Below are positions 1 to 12,180 of a stretch of 64,000 nucleotides of DNA, in pieces. The notes under the pieces are model-generated. The model saw only the letters and a program-made list of their open reading frames with translations. It did no database searches and was not told the origin of the DNA. The stretch spans positions 34,662,425-34,726,424 of the forward strand of contig OX457061.1 in assembly GCA_949752795.1 (NCBI GenBank), written 5' to 3'. This DNA comes from Hyperoodon ampullatus (taxonomy: Eukaryota; Chordata; Mammalia; Artiodactyla; Ziphiidae). The number at the start of each line of letters is the position of its first letter. The stretch's first letter is position 1. The position numbers and the translations under genes are program-made.

Positions 1-54
1 GATTCTTACTTCAGCATAAACAGGCCTTGATGGAAAATTCCATCTGGACTTTCC

Positions 55-250
55 ATCCCACACGGCAGCCACTAGCCACACAGAGCTATTGAGCACTTGA
101 AATGTGGCTAGTCCAAGTTGAGATGTGCTAGAAGTGTAAAATCTGGACTGGTTTTCAAAGACTTAGTATGAAAAAAATGTAAAATATCAAAATTTTTACA
201 TGGATTACATACTAAAATAATATTTTAGATATATTAATACGATGTATTTC
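55..250 (-). mobile_element. MER33-like hAT-Charlie DNA transposon relic
   Basis: Contains the characteristic run around 64-112 (cactagccacacagagctat, then gcacttgaaatgtggctag) and the following AT-rich body, in reverse relative to the consensus I recall. The family name is from memory. Confidence 0.55.
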
Positions 251-399
251 ATTTTACTTTAACACAGCAACCAGAAAGCTTAAAGTTACACATGAAGCTC
301 CTATTGTATTTCTATTGGGCACTGATGCTCCAGGCCAATATATAAGCTGTCGCTCTACTGAAACTAAAAATAAACTCCTAGGATCCCAGCAGTGTTTCA

Positions 400-500
400 G
401 AGTAGCACCAAGCAAGTAGCAGGAGTGACCTCCAGCAAATTCCTGAACCTGTCCGGGTCTTAGTTTCCACATCTATAAGAAGTGACTGGTAGAAGTATCT
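400..500 (+). repeat. MIR SINE fragment
   Basis: Diverged match to the MIR core (cctgaacctgtccgggtctt, agtttccacatctataag). Confidence 0.5.
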
Positions 501-809
501 GCCCCACCAGGATTTTGTTATAGAGTCAAATCCAATTGTGAGTGAAGCCTCTGGAAAATGTAACGTGCGATAGGTATCTTCTGTTTTCTGGGCTCCCCTG
601 GGAGGAAACCCGCTTTCCCTAATCCAACATCCCTGAGCTTGAGGACAGCCTAAGTCAGGATGAAAGTGGAAATATCTGGACAGCCAGAGATATGCTGCCC
701 AACAGGATTCCTGGGGAAGGGACTCGGTCAAACAGGAGAGGCCAGTGAGTTTCTTAATATACCAGTCAGAACAAGCTGCCCATCTGCGAAATGCTCCTTT
801 GTGACTTAC

Positions 810-862
810 ACTGTACTGCATAGGATGCTAGAACCACCGCTGAGTTAAGAGGGCAGGTTAAC
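810..862 (-). CDS. PTPN3: PTPN3 exon 7: FERM F2, last coding exon in window
   Basis: The exon completes Arg138, encodes residues 139-155 (LTCPLNSAVVLASYAVQ) and ends with the first base of codon 156. The acceptor is tttttcttctgacag|GTTAACC and the donor is GTACAGT|gtaagt. The sequence is identical to remembered human PTPN3 over these residues. The next expected exon (starting with the SHFGDY motif of F2) is not found in 1-809 and must lie beyond the left edge. Confidence 0.94.
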
Positions 863-3800
863 CTGTCAGAAGAAAAACATATTAGGAAAGTCACCAGAAC
901 CCACGACCGCCCAAAACGCTCATTGATTATGGGTAACACATGTCCTTTTCTTGGATTAACCATTAAAAAAAATCACGAATAATAACAAAGAATTTTAGGA
1001 TACTCAATCTCAAAAAGTAAAGATAAAAGTAACACACTAAAGAGTCTCTGAAATTAAAAGAGAATTTTTCCATGTTTAAAATAATATATATTAATACAAA
1101 TACCATGAGGCTAAAGGTTTAATGTTGGCCAGGGTTTGGCTGGTCAAGAAAGGTCAGGCTCATATCACTAAGAGAAAAAATGAGAAAAGTGTACTCTTAG
1201 ATCAATGGGCAGGCAGCCTTTGTCTCTTTCTGGTAAAGACGTGAGACTTCTCATAGGGCTAACTGAATTCCTGAGTTCTGCTGACTCTGATTCTTGATGA
1301 CCTGCTTTCTAGAAGGATGACATCCTCTTAGAAGGGAAAAACAGAAAAGTATTCTGAATTTTAAAACTCCTGTGGGTTTTGAGTTACTTAATTAGTTACA
1401 ATGACTTAAGATTCCTAAATCTATTCACCCTCCTGCAACTTCCCATCTAGAGGGAATGGTCTGCTACCCCTCGGTTGTCCTGCCATCCACTGGAAATCCA
1501 CGAACCCAAGGTTGGACTTGTTTTCCTTCTTTCCTCTTAAGCTCACTGCCCTCCCAAACACCCTGTTTCAGCCAATGACACCATCTCTGTCATAGTCCAA
1601 ATCATCTTGGTTGCTCCCTTCTCTCCATTCAGCTACAGATTTCACGGTCTGCCTAGGAGCTCAGCCGGCAGATCTGGGGCAGGAATCACTGCCAGGTGGA
1701 GGAACACATGAATAGAAGCAGGAGTGAGGGCTTGCAGGGTTGGGGGGGGACCCAGATTTTAAAAGCATTCTTCCCAGCAACCTTGTGAAAAGTGGAGAAA
1801 ACATGCAGTTTCCATGGCAGCCCATGAAGTTCCCAAGATATGAGTCACCCCCAGCTCTCTGACTAATCTGGTTGGCTCACCAGGGTTTCCCTTCTGGTCA
1901 GCTGTGTTGTGTGCTGGTCCTGAAGCTGCATATAAATATGAAGGTAGCCTTCCCTATCTGAGGGGCCCCATCTTTCAAGTAACCATGTGTTCTTGCTCGA
2001 ACTTCTAAATGCAGATATGTCTAGGGATGCTTGCTATATATTCGATCATCTGGAGACTCAGAGAGCCCAAAGGAAGAGCAAACATCAGCATTCACTTTCC
2101 TACCAAGATGGGCTTCAATGAAATCTAAGCTGGTGTCCTTGCTACAGGAAGAGCAGGTGAATGGGATTCAGAGAAAAGCTCAGGAGAGTGGCTAAGGGGG
2201 TTCAGTCTAGATGGAAGAAACAATCCTATGAGTAAGTCAGGAAGAACAACATTTCCAAAGAATGGTGTAAATAACAAACTAAAGAACACCATGTTCTTTG
2301 ACAGATTTCTTCCTTGCTCTCCAGGCTTTAGGGTCTCCATCTGTCAGACAAGATCACCTATCTCTTCAGGAAGGAGGGGTTGAACAAGAACTTTCAAACC
2401 CGGGAGAAACACTAACTAGATCCACTGAGTCCGTCAAGAGATCCACAGCTACTAAGGGCTGGATGCCACCCTGACAGCCCACCACCCCCAGAGAGATGAG
2501 GGCCGCCTGCAGGCCTGACAAGGATGGCAGGGACCTAAGCCAGGACGTGGCCCTCAACAGGTTTCTACTGATTCACACAAAACAAGGGGCATAAGAAAAA
2601 ATGAAGATGACCAATTTCTAATATTTGGAGAGCTAGACTGGAAGCTCCCAAGGTAGGGGTAGTGGGCCCAGCCTCACTGGACCAGCACAGTCAGTGCCCA
2701 TCTCGTAATGTGTGTTATTTGCAAAATACGTGTGGGGAAAACAAGTCAGTGTGTAGAAAAGAAAGACACAACTAGTTCTATCACCACAGAAGGCAGCCTG
2801 GACCCAGGACAGGCAGGGGTGGGTAATTTCAACCTAGAGTTACCCTGAAATATAAGAAGGCTGCCTCAGGAAAGCCCCTCGTCCCCTTCTTTTTTATAGA
2901 TTCTGTTCCTGCCAAATCCCTCCTGCTTAAAACCCTCAACAGCACTCCTCTGCCTGGTAGATCCAAGACGCAGGTCTCTGTTTGACAGGAGGAGCCCTCT
3001 CTCTCTCTCTGTTCTGCTGTAGGCCCCCAGCATGTGGTCTCCAATTGGGACTGTCCGGGGGGAGGCGATGTCCTCTCTGCCCAGTGAGATTTAACTCCTC
3101 ACTTCTCCACCAACCCCAACTCATCACAGCAATCCACACTCTTCACAAAGCTCACACCGGCATCTCCTTCTCCTAAAACCTATGATGGCTGTGGTCTCCA
3201 CCGCCCATATTGGTCCCAATTGCTTCACGAGCTCCTATCTCATTTCCCCAACCAGACTGCCAGGTCCCTCATGGAAGCACAGTGGAGGCTTCTGAAGACC
3301 CTCCTTAGTAGAAGGAAAGAGGGGGTGGGGAGGATGAGAGTAAGACATGGCTGTTCCCACCCGTTTACCTGCTGCACTGTCTCCTGTAAGTCAAGAAAAA
3401 ACTCTGGATTTGGAGAAGGTGGCTCAGGGACCACTGACTTGGAATTTCTCCTCCCTTCCTGAGCCTCTCAGATACTTTGCAGCCACGGAGATGGTCCTGA
3501 TGCACAAGAAGTGCTGAAGCATGGATAGATGCTCCTGTCTTCCAGCCAAGTTCCCCAGAGAGAAAATGAGTCACCTCTGGGTACTAAGGGGCTCAGAGGG
3601 GACCTAAATTGGGCTTGATCTGCCTTCCTGGATGAAGCCCGTTTTACATTCGGGATCTCTCCTTCCCTCCCTTTAAAGTTTCTCAGGTCTTTACCAGAAA
3701 GATAACTGTACCTTCTGTAATAAAATTGAAACAACATGAAATGAGGTTTGTCAATCCTCAGCTTCTCCAAATCCAGACCAAGCTAGAAACAGATGTCCCA

Positions 3801-3939
3801 AGCAGGATACTGCTTTCAACATCCATTCTTTGTTTACATTTAATTTGTTACCAGAAATGTACACTCATTAGATTAAACCCAGGAATTTCAGTAGTCTGGG
3901 GGAACTGACAGGAAAAGAAGAATACAAAAGTCTCATTAC
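863..3939 (-). other. PTPN3: PTPN3 intron 6
   Basis: 3077-bp intron between exon 6 and exon 7. I recognise no exon, RNA gene or clear repeat in it beyond short low-complexity runs such as the G run near 1741-1750 and the CT run at 2997-3011. Confidence 0.8.
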
Positions 3940-3984
3940 CTTCCTTCACAAATATCCATCTTCAGTTGTAAGAAATACAAATGC
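3940..3984 (-). CDS. PTPN3: PTPN3 exon 6: FERM F2 helix 1
   Basis: This 45-nt exon completes Arg123, encodes residues 124-137 (HLYFLQLKMDICEG) and ends with AG of Arg138. The acceptor is aattatttcatag|GCATTTG and the donor is GGAAG|gtaatg. The motif HLYFLQLKMDICEGRL is the first F2 helix seen across FERM-domain phosphatases and band 4.1 proteins. The size and phase (2 in, 2 out) agree with the flanking exons. Confidence 0.94.
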
Positions 3985-4184
3985 CTATGAAATAATTGTT
4001 TTCATTAATTCACAATACTCAAATTAAAATAAGCCAAAAAAAAACTGATGAGTCAAGGACAAGACCTGCACATGTGAAAAACAAAACACACAAAGACATT
4101 TTGTCTCAAGTATCAGGCACTGTTTAGTCCACTGCAAAGCTACGCCCCTTCAGTAATAATGGCTCGTGAGGCTGCTTTAGTCTC

Positions 4185-4420
4185 AATGGGTAGTGGCGCG
4201 GGGCATTTCCAGCCGGCCTCCCACCCGCACATGCTCTCTTGGGATGGCTGAGCAAGGATGGATGGGGTGAGAGCAGCCCAAACAACCAGCTGCTGCTGCT
4301 GCCGCCAATGAGCGCCCCCGGCCTGGACCTACCCAGTCAAACTCGGGGTATCTGAAAGCACCAGGATCCACGGGCAGCCCCCCGCACACCGAGGGGCCGC
4401 TGTTCTGAACATCTGCACAC
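4185..4420. promoter_or_regulatory. CpG-enriched patch in PTPN3 intron 5
   Basis: A local GC- and CpG-rich stretch in otherwise AT-rich intron, with a short CTG run (about 4290-4302) and a CCAAT box (4305-4309). It could be an internal promoter or enhancer, or a decayed old island. I see no clear exon attached to it. Confidence 0.3.
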
Positions 4421-5034
4421 CTATGTTCCCTCTGTGTGAAGTTACTGAGAGGTGGAGCGTCTAGGAAGACACCTCCTTGGCTGGGGTGCAAGCACCCAGC
4501 TGAGCTTTTTCCTGTGTCCCAGGAACTGTGGGTGCCTGAGCAAAAGCATAGACATCAGTCATCTACAGGCTGCCAGGCCTCCTGGGTGAATCCTGCACTT
4601 GTCTGTGAGTTCCCAGCAATGTCGCTTCAAAACCCGGGACTTGATTTGTGGGCAGAACTTGGTAAGTTCTTGGTTAGTCACGGGACCCTCCATCCAGGGA
4701 GCAGGAATCACAAGGCATCAACAGTGCTGTGCAGGCCGGGAAGGGCCCTGGAGACTGTTATATTTAGGGACATGGCATACATGTGACACTTGACCTCTGG
4801 CTCCCACTCTTTGTTAAAAGCCTGGATTCACACGGGATAGACATTCCAGCATCTGGCCAAGATGACAAAAGGGAAAATTCTTGAAATCCAATACAGATGC
4901 AGCAGAAGTGTTCAGGGCCAGGAGAGAGAATTTCGGCAATTTAAACAAACCAGTCTCAATATTCCTTCTAATTTCTATGTTTAAAGGTTAAGGCGCCAGT
5001 GTTTTGAGATGTGAATGCGTCGCATGGTATTACA

Positions 5035-5175
5035 ACCCTGTATTTGCACAGTTCTGGGCTGTGTGTGGTACTTCATAACTTATCGCCTCATTTCAACCTC
5101 GTAAGAACTCTGCGGTGGGTACCGCTACCTCCATTTTTTACTGATGAGGATACGGATGTCGTATGGGTTATGTGG
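5035..5175 (-). repeat. MIR-like fragment
   Basis: Reverse MIR pattern: cctcatttcaacctcgtaag, then a counterpart of tttacagatgaggaaactga. Confidence 0.5.
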
Positions 5176-6094
5176 GGTCAGTTATGTCTTATTTCAACCT
5201 GGACACGCATGCTATGAAAACAATCTGATTATGCTACAAATTTCTTATGCGTCTAATGACTAAAAAGCTTAGGATCCATCTCCTAACTCTGATATTACTT
5301 TGACTGTAATTATCACCAACTACTCCTACCGTGCTGAATGCCAGAGCATCGAGAGATGGTATGACATACATTTGCTGATTCTCTCTTATTCCAAATTGGA
5401 ATCTCTATCTTTTCCACCTAGGAGAACACAATTGGTCCTTTCTAGTTTGTTCCTATATTTACCCAAGCTGAAATTCAACTGGAATTAAGTGTTCTCTCCT
5501 CCTATAATGCTACTGAGAGAAAGAAGAGAAGGAACAGAATTACAGATAATCCAGTGGTAAATCTGGACTTTCACTGACAAGCCCAGCTAAGCGGAAGGTC
5601 TTCCTCGGGATGTAAAGGAGAACGGGAACCTGGAGACCCCTGTTCATCAAATGCTACTTTGTCATATATTCAGCAATGTTTCTGAGTCAACCCCAGGACA
5701 TCATACACAAAGAGATCAGAATAGTGGAATGATGCCCAAACTTAGGAGACCTCCTAGGAATCCTGAGAGAGTCTGATTTTGAGACTGCCCGTATATGAAA
5801 GTCTGTTTAGAACGGTCTAAGTTTATCAGAAACAGCCACCGTGGAGGCTCATAATCAAGGAGACGGTTAGCAATTAGAATAAAGGAAGTCATTTAAAAGA
5901 GACGCTTGGTGTGCCTGACTTCAGAAATGTAACACTCATTTCTGGAGTGCACCCCAATCCATGACCTCAACTTCAGAAAAAAGCAATAAATGCCTCCCTG
6001 CCTAGATCCTTAGTAAACAAACAGGAAAGAACAAATACCACGTCTATATTCCTCCTTTGACCCTTGAGAGCGAAATTTCTTTAAAGGGGAACTC

Positions 6095-6180
6095 ATTTTT
6101 GCATAGGCTACAGAGCTGGGGCTTAAAAAAGATACTACGTATAATACTGTACATCAACTATACCTAAAAAAAAAAAAAAG
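6095..6180 (+). mobile_element. L1 3' tail fragment
   Basis: Ends in tactgtacatcaactatacc plus an A run, the usual 3' end of cetartiodactyl L1 copies. Confidence 0.5.
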
Positions 6181-7168
6181 ACACTAAGTGCCAGGAATAT
6201 AGGCAAAACTCTTCATTAAAGTAAAAACAAAACAGAACAATATTTTTTTGAATTAATGGTGGAAGCCTGGCCCAGCCTAAGAAGAAGATCTGGCAGTCCT
6301 GGCTATTCCCCAGCTTGGTAGGAGCCACAGGGGTGGCTGCTGCCATGACTCCTGCTGTGTTAAGAGAAATCTGTTACCCACATCCCAGAAGGTGACAGCT
6401 ATACTCTACTCCACACTGGGGGGCACCACCCATCTTACCATGGAGGTTGAGTAGTGGGGTTGAGTGTCAGTCTGGAACTAGTGACTTTTAGGAGGGACAC
6501 GGACAAACCGAATTTTATCTGGAACTTAGGTAAGAACAAAATTTAGTCTATTATTTGTCTTCAGCCAAAATCTGCCTCTCTGTAGTCTCCACCCACTGGC
6601 CGTAATGCTACCACCAAGCACATCTAATTCCCCCTTTCCCATGACAGCCCTTGGAAGATCTGAAAGCAGCCTTCATTTCTGCGAGCCTTCTCTCCATCCT
6701 GACCTCCCTACTTTCCTCAGATGTCCCTCAAATGACAGGGAGGCTCAGCAGAAAGAAGCTTTCCTGTGGGGTATGGAAGTAGCGTCCAACGACCGAGAGG
6801 GGCCCTGGAGAAGGGCTCCTGGGTTAGGCTGGCGTGAGTGATCCCTTCACTCAGGTACTCTGGCAGCCGCAACCCTAGGGCTGCAGCATCTCAGGGAGGA
6901 CACAGGGCAATGAGGGACGACCACCGGTTTAGGCAGTGCAGGTCGCACTTGGGGTGGGAACCCTTCAGTGCGTAGTAAAATCAATTTAATGAGCCACAAG
7001 TGACATTTTAAAAGAAGAAAATAGAAAACTTAAGAGTGCTTTGCAATTACTATTGTTTCATGAAATGTCTACTTCAGTAATTTACATATATCTGTGTAAT
7101 GCATTACAAAGCAAAATATATTTTTTATTGTGGGGTTATGATTACAAAAAAACCACCACTGGTTAAAA

Positions 7169-7180
7169 ACACACACACAA

Positions 7181-7219
<39 letters not shown>
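7169..7219. repeat. (CA)n microsatellite
   Basis: About 25 CA units with one interruption (aaata) near 7179-7183. Confidence 0.98.
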
Positions 7220-7221
<2 letters not shown>

Positions 7222-8581
7222 AAATCCATCATGACATTTTTTAAAGCATCCCTTGAACAGAATTTGATATTCAGTAGTAGCCTGAATATTTCCAGTAGGG
7301 AAATCCTGGTGGGGTCATTTCAAACATATTCTCATAGATCATGTCACCACTTTGCATCCACCGGCTTATGAGCTGACCTGTTGAGTTGAGTGTCCTACAC
7401 TCCCCCTTAGTCCACCAGCATGAAAAGCTGTTATGAGGAAAACTCAAGGCATCACGTGTATGTCCCGTGGTTACCCAATGAGTCATGCGGGACATCTTAT
7501 ACCAGCTTAAAATTTAACCTAATAGTAAACACAAGTCAAATCTCCAACGTCTTCTATTGTAGAGGGAAGAGGTGTACAAAGAAGACAAAATAGTAATAGA
7601 CTAATATTTGGCCTTTAAACACATTAAAAGTTAAAATGTGATCACCATTTTTTTTTTAAAAAAAGGAAAAAACAAAAGAGCACTTTATGTCCAAGTTAAT
7701 GTCTCTTCCTTGGTGATGGTCTCATGGTCACAATGGGCACAGGATAGGATCCAATAATCCTGAACGTTCATTGCTTTTTTTATGGTGGAAGAGTTTCCCT
7801 CTCTAAGAAAAACAAACGTTTCAATCATAGGAGGGCTGGCTGTTGCCCTGGGGGGAGGGGAAGGAGAGGCCCAGGCGAGCTTGCAGAGTCCATGTTCAAA
7901 CAGCAACAACTTTCCTGTGCCCGCCCCTCCATTCCAAACACGGGTCCTCATCCAGAAAACCCATGTGCCAGCTCAACACCAGGGCCAGGACCTGCGCCAA
8001 GCCTGGAGGGGTAAACAAGTCTCACAGCCCTCTGGCCCTTATCTGTTTCACGGATTGCCTGAACCACAGATTCACGGAGGCGGAGGAAAGACACTGACCC
8101 GGCCTCCTCTCCTTTGCAGCTCCTACCAACAGGGGATCTGATAGAAAGTTCTCAGTTCAGAGACCTCTCGTTCTCCTAAAGAGTTCAATCCTAGCCCCTC
8201 AGAGACACTGCGCTGTTTGACAGGTAGATGACTGTTTTACAAACTTCCTGATTGCAGTAGCAGAAAATAACTGCGTTCTCTGAACACAGGTGCTCAACAT
8301 GCAGGGGAAGCTGGACGGAAGGGGAAGGTAGGAGGTGGTGGATGGGAGCGTGCTGGGAACGGCACCAAATCAGGAGGCCAGAGAAGGAGGCTCAAGATGA
8401 AAATGAATTCGCCGATTAAAATTTCAATACATGTACCCCCTAATTTTTACTGGGATCGTAACTGTTGGTGCAGTTATACCCAAGTGAAGTATCTGGCCAC
8501 AGTGATAAATTAAAGAGTACATTTTCAGTGGTTACTCATTTTTATATACTAAATAGAAAACTTAAAAAAAAATGTTATTAC

Positions 8582-8660
8582 CTGGTTTGTTCTTGCTGCA
8601 GTGTGTTGGGATCAGGTATAAAAAATCTTACTCGAAAATGCAGGGTACAGGGGATACCTC
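8582..8660 (-). CDS. PTPN3: PTPN3 exon 5: F1-F2 boundary of FERM
   Basis: The exon completes Gly97, encodes residues 98-122 ([20 protein letters not shown] then QQEQT) and ends with AG of Arg123. The acceptor is aaaatgttgtag|GAGGTATC and the donor is ACCAG|gtaataac. [10 protein letters not shown] followed by LQQEQTRHLY is the classic last strand of F1 leading into helix 1 of the FERM F2 lobe. Ile99 replaces the Phe I remember in human. An open frame on the opposite strand across this exon is only a shadow. Confidence 0.95.
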
Positions 8661-9104
8661 CTACAACATTTTTCAAAAACAAATTAAATTTTCCCTTTAA
8701 AAAAGTCAATGTATGTAAGCGGCTACTCTCCCATAAGTGATGCATTTTTCACTAGACCACAGCTTTTTCCATCAATAAAAGGACTAATTTCAAAAAAGGA
8801 GTGCATAAGTTAGTTAAGTGTTCAGAAATCTCCAAGTCTACAAGAAGTAAAATATTTTTGCAACATCAGCATAAAATGAGGTATAATCTACTTCCTATTA
8901 CATGTTTAACTTAGGGATGTGTTCAAACAATGCACTCCATTATCTGTATTAGGAACTTTAAAAATCCTTAAATCAACAGATTATACAAAACTCACAAAGA
9001 AGTAATCTCCCACATATATAATGACTTCATACTTTTCAAATGTTTTCATGTACACTCTTGAATTTAAATACCGCCATGACTATGAGTAAGCTAGCCTGCT
9101 GTCG

Positions 9105-9200
9105 ACTGCACTGTGTAACAGATTAGCCACCAGGCTTGGAGATGTGACTTGCCTTGGGTCACACAGCCAATGATAACACCAGACTTACAGCACTGAGTCT
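9105..9200 (-). repeat. MIR fragment
   Basis: Carries gtgacttgccttgggtcaca followed by cagcc, the reverse MIR core. Confidence 0.6.
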
Positions 9201-9930
9201 TTTGATTCTGCATTTTAAAATCATTTTTATACTGCAAAATATTTCATGCTTTTAATGCAAAGTGAATTCTAAAAATGATTAATACAGTAGCAAATATTAC
9301 ACAGCTAATATACTCAAATACGGCTTTATGCAACAACGCCAAGAGTCCATTTGCTTGCAAGGATAAAATTAGCCCATTTCTTTTGCTGGATGTGGCAACA
9401 GGAGATCAGATTGTGTTGCTAAGATCCCATGCTCTTCTTCACGTCAATTTCTCTCCTCTCCATTACTCAGTATTCACTGGCTCTTTCCAGCACTTTCTGG
9501 CTCTGTGAAACTCAAGCTTTTCCCACCCTGCCTCCCTCACTGATCTCCTCTACATTAGTTCACTATGGGCTCCACCCTCCCTTCTCAGAAGTACCCTCTG
9601 TCTTTATCTCTGGATTGTATCAAAGACTCTAATGGTGTGTGTGCACCTATGAACATACCTGTGTACAGGTACCTGGGTACCTGTGGGTGGTTCTGTAACT
9701 CTGGGTGCGTGTGCGGCCCTGCATGTCGGCCAGGTTTGGGGCATAAGGTGCATAAAGGGGAACAGAGAGCGTGATGTTGGAAAACCAGGTGAAGGGTGCA
9801 GTGAGGTGTGGTTCGAAAACCCACCTAACTGGGAATTAACCTACAGCACTGGGATACACTCATGTGTATGTCTGTGACACTATTTACCCATGCCTTTGTT
9901 TCCTGTGAATGGAACTGTGCTGTTGAAAAG

Positions 9931-9933
<3 letters not shown>

Positions 9934-9963
<30 letters not shown>
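9934..9963. repeat. (TG)n microsatellite
   Basis: Fifteen uninterrupted GT units. Confidence 0.97.
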
Positions 9964-9964
<1 letters not shown>

Positions 9965-10296
9965 TTTCCCATCCTGGCTCTCACACTGGGCTGAAAAAAG
10001 CCATCCTTCTTCCCCTTTCTTTCCTATAAAATGAAATGTGGAATTCCTTTGCTCTTAGCTGTCTTCTTTCACCTTTCCCTTTCTTGCCCGTATTTGGTGA
10101 GGACCCTTGGGGGCTGATCTGGAAGCATCTCTGCTAACTCAGAAGTCAGACAGGGAGAAGTCAGCTTACTCACGTCTCTTGGACCACCTGGAATCCAGGT
10201 ACCAGATGTTACAGGTACGCTGAGGATTGGAGGAGAGAAATGGGCCACGATACACTAATACCTAGTGTTCAACCGACATGGGAAGGTCACACCCAC

Positions 10297-10339
10297 CTTT
10301 TAACTGCTTCCTGATGGGTTTGCTTGCTTCAAGCCATCT
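10297..10339 (-). CDS. PTPN3: PTPN3 exon 4: 43-nt microexon-like exon
   Basis: This short exon encodes residues 83-96 ([14 protein letters not shown]) and the first base of Gly97. The acceptor is cttacccaacag|AGATGG and the donor is AAAAG|gtgggt. It begins in phase 0 and ends with one base of a split codon, completed by GA at the start of the next exon. The basic KPIRKQLK segment lies at the end of the F1 lobe. Pro90 replaces the Ala I remember in human. Confidence 0.94.
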
Positions 10340-10415
10340 CTGTTGGGTAAGAAAACATAAGATATAAAACCAAACCCAGCGGGAGCCCAGCACGTCTTCG
10401 AGGGAGGGTACTCAC
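10340..10415 (-). other. PTPN3: PTPN3 intron 3, very short (76 bp)
   Basis: The whole intron runs from gtgagt to ccaacag in 76 bp, near the lower size limit for efficient mammalian splicing. It has a T-rich stretch before the acceptor. Exons 3 and 4 are therefore probably recognised by intron definition. Confidence 0.92.
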
Positions 10416-10523
10416 AGGAGAGTCCACTGAGTCATCACTGTGCTGCAAACCAAAATACTCCTTTTCCGTCACGCCCAAGTAGTTGTAAGCCATATCCAGG
10501 AGAACTTGACCAGTATCTTGTTT
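10416..10523 (-). CDS. PTPN3: PTPN3 exon 3: FERM F1 lobe
   Basis: The exon encodes residues 47-82, starting [17 protein letters not shown] and ending DSVDSP; it is 108 nt and phase 0 at both ends. The acceptor is tttttctcccctag|AAACAAG and the donor is TCTCCT|gtgagt. GQVLLD..Y.HLG followed by EKEYFGL is the conserved core of the FERM ubiquitin-like F1 lobe. Compared with remembered human PTPN3, the stretch after LLDM reads AYNYLG instead of VHNHLG, and codon 75 is S instead of D. It is only 76 bp from the next exon. Confidence 0.96.
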
Positions 10524-11959
10524 CTAGGGGAGAAAAATGTCCAGTGGGCAAAATTTTAAAACAAATTAAGAACTGGTGTTTAAAAGTCTTTATTGCAGGC
10601 AAGAAGGTGTTAAAACACGCAGAGAGATTTCATGCACACAGGTACCCTACAATAAGAAATATTAATAAGAATTTAATAAATTCCAAATTAAGAAGCCCCA
10701 CAGAACATATGGAAAGTAGGGCTAAGATAAATATGATTTAAGAGAATGAGATAAATTTAATTTTCTAAGATTTCTTCCTTCCTCTTAGCTGAGATTCCCA
10801 AGTGATAACGTCTAAATTGGAAAACTCAGGTATCCCAATGACAGTAAACTCTCCGTGACCTACCCACGGATTATCCACAGCAAAATGTTAATCCTCAGGC
10901 GCCATGCAAGTATACACAGGGAGGAAAACTCTACTAACAGCATGAAGGAAGACAGCTAAGAATACGCAAATGCCATTGGAAATACCCTCCAAGTGATTTG
11001 GCAAGGGACACTGGAGGATTATCTGCTTCCCTACTCCCCGGCATCTGAAGTGAGAAGCCAGTGGAGACTTTCAACCACACTTCACGTCCAGAGCAGGGCT
11101 CAGACACCTTCACCACTCAGTGTTTTCAGACCGGGCACAGTGCTGGGCATGGGGACAGAGCCATAACACGTGTCCCTTTCCTGCCCTCCTGGAGAGGCCA
11201 GCCGTGCAAGCAGCGACCATAACTCGGTGTGTCAAATGCCAAAGAACACTCGGGCACAGTGAACACACACAGGACAACACAAATGGGTGACTCAACCTGG
11301 GGACAAGGGAAAGCAGTCCCTGACCTGGTTCTGGGAGGCTGACAGGGCTGAGTGCCACGCCCTCCCCCCAGGCGCAGGAGCTAAGAAAAGGCATCAAGAG
11401 GACAGCCCAGCACAAAGGCACAGGGATGGGGAATCGCGAATTCTCCTTTAACAGGCAGACTTCTTGGGAATCCTTTGAACCAAACCATTTAACTTAAGGG
11501 CAATGTGAGTCAGAAAGAGACCATGTATAGAACCAGCAAAGGCAGCTTTTTTGAGCACCTGATAGCAGATGATGTACCTGAAAACAGGTCACCGTAACCA
11601 GGATGAGGAGAATTAGATAACTGTCACCCCCTCCTGCAGCCACTTCTCTGGGACAGTCTCACTTATCTGGCCCACAGTGTGGGAACACACGGCACCGCCT
11701 GTGTCCTGAACACATCCCCCTTCCGGCCCCAGGGCCCTGGTTCCCGCTGCTTCCTCCACTTCCCAGGTCACCTCCCATCCCAGGGGAATCAGGACAGTGT
11801 GGAAAAGATGACCTGGTCCACATACTCTAAATCATGAGATATTCTCCCTCCAAATTACGAGATACTCTTGATGCAAAGAGCTATCTGCTCCCCTTGTTGA
11901 AATTATTATTTGTATGATTTTATGTTATGTTTAATATATATTATTAATAACTTTAATCT

Positions 11960-12180
11960 ATTGGGCATCTACAAGGAGCCTGCCACGGTATTCTGCACTT
12001 TTTATGTATGATCTCCAATCTTCTCAGCCATGTCACATAGCTGTCAACACCATCCCCTGTGCTGATGAGCAAACAGGCCTCAGAGGCTCCGTGCCTTGTG
12101 CTGTCAGCCGACGGACAGTCTGACTGCCTGACTCAGGAGTATTTGATGCCGGAGTCTGCAACGTTACCACCACACTGCCA
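11960..12180 (-). repeat. MIR fragment
   Basis: Diverged reverse MIR: gggcatctacaaggagcctg at the left, then tgatgagcaaacaggcctca. Confidence 0.5.

Larger units (their letters stand above)
1..809 (-). other. PTPN3: PTPN3 intron 7 (partial)
   Basis: No exon is recognisable here. The left part holds a MER33-like DNA transposon relic and a MIR-like fragment. The rest is unremarkable intronic sequence. Confidence 0.8.
3985..8581 (-). other. PTPN3: PTPN3 intron 5
   Basis: 4597-bp intron. It holds the CpG patch at 4185-4420, a MIR-like relic near 5040, an L1 tail near 6100-6180 and a CA microsatellite at 7169-7219. The remainder shows nothing I can name. Confidence 0.8.
8661..10296 (-). other. 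PTPN3: PTPN3 intron 4
   Basis: 1636-bp intron with a MIR-like relic near 9105-9200 and a TG microsatellite at 9934-9963. No other feature is recognised. Confidence 0.8.

Noticed and set aside
7169..7219. Repeat array considered as CRISPR-like
   Set aside because: Simple CA microsatellite in a mammalian intron; no repeat-spacer structure anywhere in the window.
8465..8740. 91-codon plus-strand frame
   Set aside because: Antisense shadow over PTPN3 exon 5, whose splice sites and family match are clear on the minus strand.
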